64,000 bases of DNA. It comes from Syncephalis plumigaleata. Its lineage: Eukaryota; Zoopagomycota; Zoopagomycetes; Zoopagales; Piptocephalidaceae. The position numbers were made by a program, and so were the translations under genes. The notes under the pieces were generated by a model that was given only the letters and a program-made list of their open reading frames with translations, was not told the origin of the DNA and did not search any database. Position 1 is the first letter of the stretch, and the number at the start of each line of letters is the position of its first letter. Below, in pieces: positions 59,160 through 64,000 of this stretch. The stretch is from positions 248,001-312,000 of the forward strand of contig JAIXMF010000008.1 in NCBI GenBank assembly GCA_025201365.1, read 5' to 3'.

Positions 59160-59465
59160 ATGCATACATTAGAATGACAATGCCAAAAGTATGTCATTTG
59201 ATTTACATGTAGTAAACGCGTATGTGTGTGAGGGAATGACACTTGAGCAATGGTCATATGAATAGGATGAATGTCGTATCGCATTATAGATACCATCGAG
59301 TATGTTCATGTCCATATGATTGTGGGATCATTCGATGACATGTCGTGATGCATTGCAATCAGTATCGATCACGTCAACTGACAATGGAATGAGCAATGAT
59401 AGATGACATACAAATGAACATGTCATGTAGATGTCATGATAATGAATGACATTTGTATGATCGTT
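59160..59465 (+). repeat. Short dispersed repeat, copy 5
   Basis: Full member of the family, following the POP 3' fragment just as copy 4 follows the intact POP gene. Similarity to the rest of the family stops at about 59465, which I take as the outer edge of the right arm. Confidence 0.8.
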
Positions 59466-59673
59466 ATGCCTTTATTGACTAATAAATCGGCGTAATATGA
59501 GTAATGTATAAGTCAATTTTAATATAGTTAGAATGATAGAAGAAATGAAGTTTAAATACAGTTGTAATTAGTGGTGGATAACAAGATAGAATGGCAAGGA
59601 AGCAATGGCAAATATCATAGACTTTATTTCATGTTTACGAAATGATAGCTCATGATAATATGATTGATTGTCA

Positions 59674-61010
59674 CTATAGTTTAGCTGCAATAAGACTATT
59701 TTGTTCCAAGAATTCTGCTGGTGTAGGGCGTTGAGCACTATTGCGAACGAGTATTTGCCCCAATAATCTCGTTATAATTGGTGGAATGGGAGCTCCAGTA
59801 AGATAGTTGGCTGGTAGAACAACGGGGAACTCGCCCTTTCCATATTTCTCAAGTATCTCTCTATTCTGGGAAAGAGGTAGGCTTCCTAATCTAGTACGCG
59901 TGCTTACAAGCGTATACTCGAGAGGACTACTCTCCATAGCAAGTCTATACAAGCTTGCTGCTATCATCCAGGTATCAGCTCTAAACAGGTCATAATCAAC
60001 ACCTCTTAGAAAGTATTCTGGTGGTGCAAATGAGAAAGTGCTTCCGAGAGGTCGGCCTAATGGTTTCTTCATACCAAAGGTGGTGTACAACTGTGTGCCG
60101 AGATCGAAATCGATTATGACTGGATTGGCTACTCCATTCGCACTAGTAATGACCATAATATCTAAAGAGCTACAGGTTAGAGACATGGTAACACGTAGCA
60201 ATAATGTCACACTTACTATCAGGCTTGATATCATTATGAGCTATTCCTATGGTATGAAGGAAGCGAACACCTACACAATGCTGTTAGACACGTCCATGCC
60301 AACCGCTTACACTTACCTCGGAATATCTTGAAGAACATTGTATAGGCGGCTTGCTCTTTACCCTGAATGGACTTCCCAAAATACTTGTTCAAGTTTGTAT
60401 TGCCGGCATACTGGGCAATAATACACCGAGCGACATCTTGACCATTTGTGCCGGACGAACTTAACGGATTCAGTTTACTTATCAATCGTGAGGTGAGTGA
60501 TGCTGCACCCACTCTAAACCATTCGTGCATATACGAGACATACTGGCTATCGTTCGGATACCTTTGTCGATATTTGTTGATTCTCTATAGATCAATGATG
60601 AATCAGTGAACACGTCTAAGGGTAATGACGTGGGCAAGTGTACTCACGTCGTATATCTCTATCTCTCTAGTGATAGCCACTAGATTGATGGAACATTTGA
60701 CAAACACCCGCTGATTATTGTAGAAGCCAACCCCCATCTCGGTCTCAGCACTTCCACCTATTCTTGCTTCAATGACAAGACCGGCCTTTCCAAGTGCATT
60801 CGGTTGGCCAATGGGCAAGGCTATTGCAGTGGCGGTAACTATATAAAATATATGTAAATATGTAAATGTATCTGCGCATGTTCTAGTGTCACTATACTTA
60901 CCAGGAGTATTGGTACCGAAACCAATAGGCGTAGCCGATACATTCTGCGTACACAGAATGGCGATAATACCCCAGGTAATGCCTGCAATACTGGAGTAAG
61001 TGAACTTCAT
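59674..61010 (-). CDS. Secreted protein-kinase-like protein
   Basis: Five exons (61010-60902, 60838-60648, 60584-60317, 60270-60217, 60161-59674) keep frame for 369 residues. A signal peptide (MKFTYSSIAGITWGIIAI, cleavage about residue 26) precedes a kinase fold: a Gly-rich strand ARIGGSAETEMGVGFYN, VFVKC as the Lys strand, HNDIKPDN as the catalytic loop (HND in place of HRD, Asp kept), IIDFDLG in place of DFG, FAPPEYF as the APE region, an FRADTWMIAASLYRLA helix and QRPTPAEFL near the end. The key Lys, Asp and Asn are present, so activity is possible. A secreted kinase-like enzyme is unusual in fungi, and its substrate is unknown. The last intron requires using the second AG. It sits between the right arm and subtilase 2. 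Confidence 0.8.
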
Positions 61011-61907
61011 ATTGTTAAACTATTGAGCGTGTATGGTAAAGTTATGTCAATGTAAGCGTTATAATTCTTATCAAAAGAATGTCAACGACGGCTAGTTAGT
61101 TGTAGCGAGTGAATAAAGTGAGTATAAGTAGGTTAGTGGCGGGATATACGTTATGAGAGCGGTGTGAATTATTGAACTGAACTGTGACCATCAGTAAATC
61201 AGCGCTGCATTTTATAGAGCTACTTGAACTATCCCGCCGTCCTCTATTCCACGGAGTGTTCCCCTTCATTCAGCCAAGAATGCAAAAGGCGGTCGGTTCC
61301 TACCGCAAATGGTAAATTCACATGATTAATATGACAAATACCGGTTTATTCCTTGGTTGCTCGCATCATAACAATACTGAAACGCTAATTAAGGGGACCC
61401 GCATTATCTGGGAGGTCATTGTAGAGCGGTTTAAGCTATGTTTTATAATTCCATATATATATCTTCTATTTTTCCGAATACATTCTTAATGGAATAGGTA
61501 ATCCGGTTAATACCATACACCCTATCGTCCTTATTATCACTAATGCACTTTCGTATACGATGTATCAGTTAATGTCGCCTAATTGGTACAGCAGATGATT
61601 TAAGGATAGCCCCGTTAATTCACAAGCTGTTTGCTTGAAAGCAGCATGTTCCTCATACTTGATATACTAGTAAACATGAAAAATCACACATTGTATCAGT
61701 ATGCAAAAGCACACTCATTTCATTATGCTTATTCGTAGCAAGAGTAATGGCAATCCTGTAACAATTAGATTTATTACATGATAATATCAGCGATTCATGT
61801 TTGTTATTTCGAGTGTTTGATCTTTGTAAACAGCAAAGCAACTAGTAGATATAATTACTATATCTATTTTGCAAAAAAGAAAATCACATAAATGCCTGCT
61901 AAACTGA
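61011..61907. other. Intergenic region between the kinase-like gene and subtilase 2
   Basis: AT-rich DNA holding the kinase-like gene's promoter (TATAAAATG-type sequence on the minus strand near 61210) and the 3' end of subtilase 2. The 62-codon frame at 61653-61841 has no support. Confidence 0.4.
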
Positions 61908-64000
61908 TTAATAGCGATTGATGATCATATTTTGCGTTTGTATGAAGTCATAGTCTGCTTCATTATTAGCATTGCCATAGGGGCGTAATGCCGCGAGTCT
62001 AAGGAAGTACTCGCCATTCTTGACGGGTTGCACGGTACCATCGGTCAATGACTGTACGGAGCCATACCAGACCATGTAGGCTTCCGGGAATGAGTCGTTG
62101 TCGTTCCTCGCGTAGTCCGATGTGGTCGCATCGGGCAGCAAGCCAACTCGTTCACCGGTGGCGGCATCATAGATGTACACGTAGATTTGACGAATAGGGA
62201 ATTCAATGTGAATGAACATCATTGGATAATCTGTTTCCGCAAGTCTGTAGGATCCTTTCTGGTCGGGCGGTACCGGTGTCCAGTCGCGTAGATTAACCAG
62301 CTTCACATAGTTGACCTTTGACTTTAACGGACGAATGTCGTACATGTTCCCTTTCATTCCCATGTACGGTATGTAGACCGCATTCTCGGAAACGACACCA
62401 TTAGGAATGAGTATGGACGGGAATGGCTTAGGGTCGGCAATAATGTAGCCCGAGTAGATCCATCGTTCCGACGAGGGTAATCGCAAAGGCGGGATAATGG
62501 TCATGTCAACGGTGTAGGAGTCGCCCGGTCGAAGAATGATTAGCGGGGGGAAATAAAGGGCCGAGGCCGTCTCATTGCTAAGTGTGGGCTGAGCAGCTGC
62601 CGTGCCATTCGCCTCGAGACTAAGCACCGATTTGGCGGGACGATGCGTGATCTTATAGGCACGCGTAACGCTACCGTCGTTGTAAACGGTGAATGACCGC
62701 TTAATACCGAACATATTGGTGTCGCCGGCATGCTGCGTGTCATTCAACGCGAAACGAGATGGCGACACTCGCGTGAATCCGGTTAGTGCTCGGTAGACGT
62801 TCACGAATCCGCTGCCTTGTCGCGTAGTCGACGCGTATAATCTGTCGCCCTTAGCGTAGACGATCGGTTTAGCCGAGTTCAAGAAGGCGTCGCGCATCTT
62901 TGCCGCTGTGGTCTGCGCCTTGCCCTTGTATTGCAGGTAGAGTGCCATCGCACCGGCAATATACGGCGATGACATGGAAGTGCCACTTAGCGTGGCGTAA
63001 CCACCATTATTCGTTAACCAAGTGGAATAGATCTTGCCACCCGGTGCTGTAATATCAGGTTTAAAGTTCAGATACGGTGTTGGACCCCAAGAGGAAAACA
63101 CCGAGATAGAGCCGCCATAGGGATTCTCCGATAGGCGTGGCTCGGATGCAAAGGTAATATTAACGGCAGTACCGTTGGCTTGAATGTTCGCCACGAGAGT
63201 CTGTCCATTGGAGTTGGCAATGCTCGCCGTAGGAATGGTCACCGTGGGATCATCGACAAGTGGTGCTGCAATTTCCTCGGTTAAATCGTACACAACAATG
63301 GCATGTGCACCGGCATTTTGAGCGTTTAACGCTTTCGTATTAAAGGTGCAACCGCCACGTTTAGCCAGGACAATCTGGTTCGTGTAATTGCCGGCAAGTG
63401 GTGCACACGCGCTGTCCTTTGACGCGCCACTCACTTCATAGGTGCTCTGCGCGATAGCGATATTCATTTCGGTGATATTAATTGGAGCACCTGGTTTTGC
63501 GGACACGTACTCTACAACACGATCCGGATCCGTGCTGGCCGTCAACACGGTAGCCATGTACTGCTGACTTTCCGCCGATGCAGCCGACATTGCATTGGGT
63601 GCCGCTGCCGGTGCACTCTGTAGCCACAGGCCAAATGTCCCGCTATTGCCGGTGGCGCCCACCACGTAAACACCCAGAGCAACGAGACGTTCCACGGCGA
63701 GTGACGTAGTAAACGTGGGCCATGGATTATCGCTAAGCATGGATAGATTAACGATATCCATGCCATCACGATAGGCACGCTCCATGCCTGCCACCGTAAT
63801 ATCAGAGTAGGTTTGTCCGTTACACGATGTGATACGATACGCTCCGAATATAACGTTAGGTGCCACACCCGTTACCAACATATCATTGGCACCGATAATA
63901 CCCGCTACATGAGTACCATGTCCACTACACGTATCTAGAGGATCGTTGTCGGCCACGGGTACACCTGTGGCGTCGAAATCATCACCGACAAAGTCGTAAC
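61908..64000 (-). CDS. Secreted subtilisin-like serine protease 2 (partial, runs off the right edge)
   Basis: The frame is open from the window edge (64000) to the stop at 61908, about 697 residues, and continues upstream outside the window. Visible are YDFVGDDFDATG, the catalytic His in CSGHGTHVAGIIGA (about 63920), a PA domain (GGCTFNTKALNAQNAGAHAIVVYD) and the catalytic Ser in SGTSMSSPYIAG (about 62970), followed by the same Fn3-like C-terminal region as subtilase 1, with the shared MGMKG and YSGY motifs. The catalytic Asp and signal peptide lie beyond the edge. No frame break was seen in this part. It is a paralogue of 44863-47600 on the same strand. It is likely an extracellular protease acting on host or prey proteins, which is inferred from the family. 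Confidence 0.92.
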   Translation of the reverse strand, partial: YDFVGDDFDATGVPVADNDPLDTCSGHGTHVAGIIGANDMLVTGVAPNVIFGAYRITSCNGQTYSDITVAGMERAYRDGMDIVNLSMLSDNPWPTFTTSLAVERLVALGVYVVGATGNSGTFGLWLQSAPAAAPNAMSAASAESQQYMATVLTASTDPDRVVEYVSAKPGAPINITEMNIAIAQSTYEVSGASKDSACAPLAGNYTNQIVLAKRGGCTFNTKALNAQNAGAHAIVVYDLTEEIAAPLVDDPTVTIPTASIANSNGQTLVANIQANGTAVNITFASEPRLSENPYGGSISVFSSWGPTPYLNFKPDITAPGGKIYSTWLTNNGGYATLSGTSMSSPYIAGAMALYLQYKGKAQTTAAKMRDAFLNSAKPIVYAKGDRLYASTTRQGSGFVNVYRALTGFTRVSPSRFALNDTQHAGDTNMFGIKRSFTVYNDGSVTRAYKITHRPAKSVLSLEANGTAAAQPTLSNETASALYFPPLIILRPGDSYTVDMTIIPPLRLPSSERWIYSGYIIADPKPFPSILIPNGVVSENAVYIPYMGMKGNMYDIRPLKSKVNYVKLVNLRDWTPVPPDQKGSYRLAETDYPMMFIHIEFPIRQIYVYIYDAATGERVGLLPDATTSDYARNDNDSFPEAYMVWYGSVQSLTDGTVQPVKNGEYFLRLAALRPYGNANNEADYDFIQTQNMIINRY

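Larger units (their letters stand above)
47975..59465 (+). repeat. Right arm of the large inverted duplication (about 11.5 kb)
   Basis: Inverted partner of 5222-16095. The segment order is outer segment (47975-48440), POP 5' flank, POP gene (49671-52050), short repeat, micro-exon upstream region (52480-53755), micro-exon gene, downstream region, POP 3' fragment, short repeat ending at about 59465. It is flanked by subtilase 1 on the left and the kinase-like gene and subtilase 2 on the right. The permuted order relative to the left arm implies recombination through the short repeats. Confidence 0.85.

Noticed and set aside
1-64000. tRNA, rRNA or other structural RNA genes
   Set aside because: I looked for tRNA B-box-like GGTTCRANYCC and rRNA segments and recognised none on either strand by eye; a covariance-model scan would be needed to exclude them.

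Overview
The window looks like nuclear DNA of an early-diverging (zoopagalean or mucoromycotan-like) fungus. Evidence: intron-dense genes with short GT-AG introns (mostly 45-95 nt) carrying a clear TACTAAC/TACTAAT branch site, moderate to low GC, a DUF3020 regulator, a peroxisomal acyl-CoA oxidase, 7TM-RGS receptors, secreted subtilases and a BAHD-type acyltransferase. The species cannot be named from this sequence alone; a Syncephalis-like mycoparasite is only a guess.

Layout. 1-5.2 kb: low-complexity leader and a DUF3020 gene. 5.2-16.1 kb: left arm of a large inverted duplication, holding a decayed prolyl-oligopeptidase-like (POP) gene and a micro-exon gene, both on the minus strand. 16.1-48.0 kb: a block of ordinary host genes: SET methyltransferase, acyl-CoA oxidase, CCCH zinc finger, two divergent 7TM-RGS receptors, BAHD acyltransferase, CSE1 exportin, PI-PLC, acireductone dioxygenase, a 7TM protein with a large ectodomain, a Rho GTPase and a secreted subtilase. 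48.0-59.5 kb: right arm of the inverted duplication, with an intact POP-like gene and the second micro-exon gene, both on the plus strand. 59.5-64 kb: a secreted kinase-like gene and a second subtilase that runs off the edge.

Main discovery. What look like tandem repeats at 10.2-14.1 kb (minus) and 53.85-57.9 kb (plus) are introns. Each array starts with a normal 94-nt first exon encoding a signal peptide and a dibasic RR site. About 45 exons follow, almost all exactly 3 nt long. Each lies between a TAG/CAG acceptor and a GTAAGT donor, and neighbours are separated by homologous introns of about 80 nt with a central TACTAAY. A 5-nt exon 4 in both genes puts every later 3-nt exon in frame, so each one is a whole codon. 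Read through, the two genes predict secreted proteins of 81 and 82 residues, with mature parts of 50 and 51 residues after RR, rich in Pro, Gly and aromatics, with 4 and 2 Cys. There is no internal stop and the stop codon is at the homologous place. Introns are conserved between and within the genes, while the enclosed triplets vary. This appears to be an undescribed gene architecture in which a secreted peptide is assembled one codon per exon and can be diversified by duplicating intron-codon units.

The POP-like gene lies beside the micro-exon gene in both arms, but its serine-peptidase active-site motifs look degenerate. Several ordinary genes, including the normally essential CSE1, carry single-base frame breaks, so base-level errors in this assembly should be kept in mind. 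All gene models are manual readings of splice signals without transcript data.
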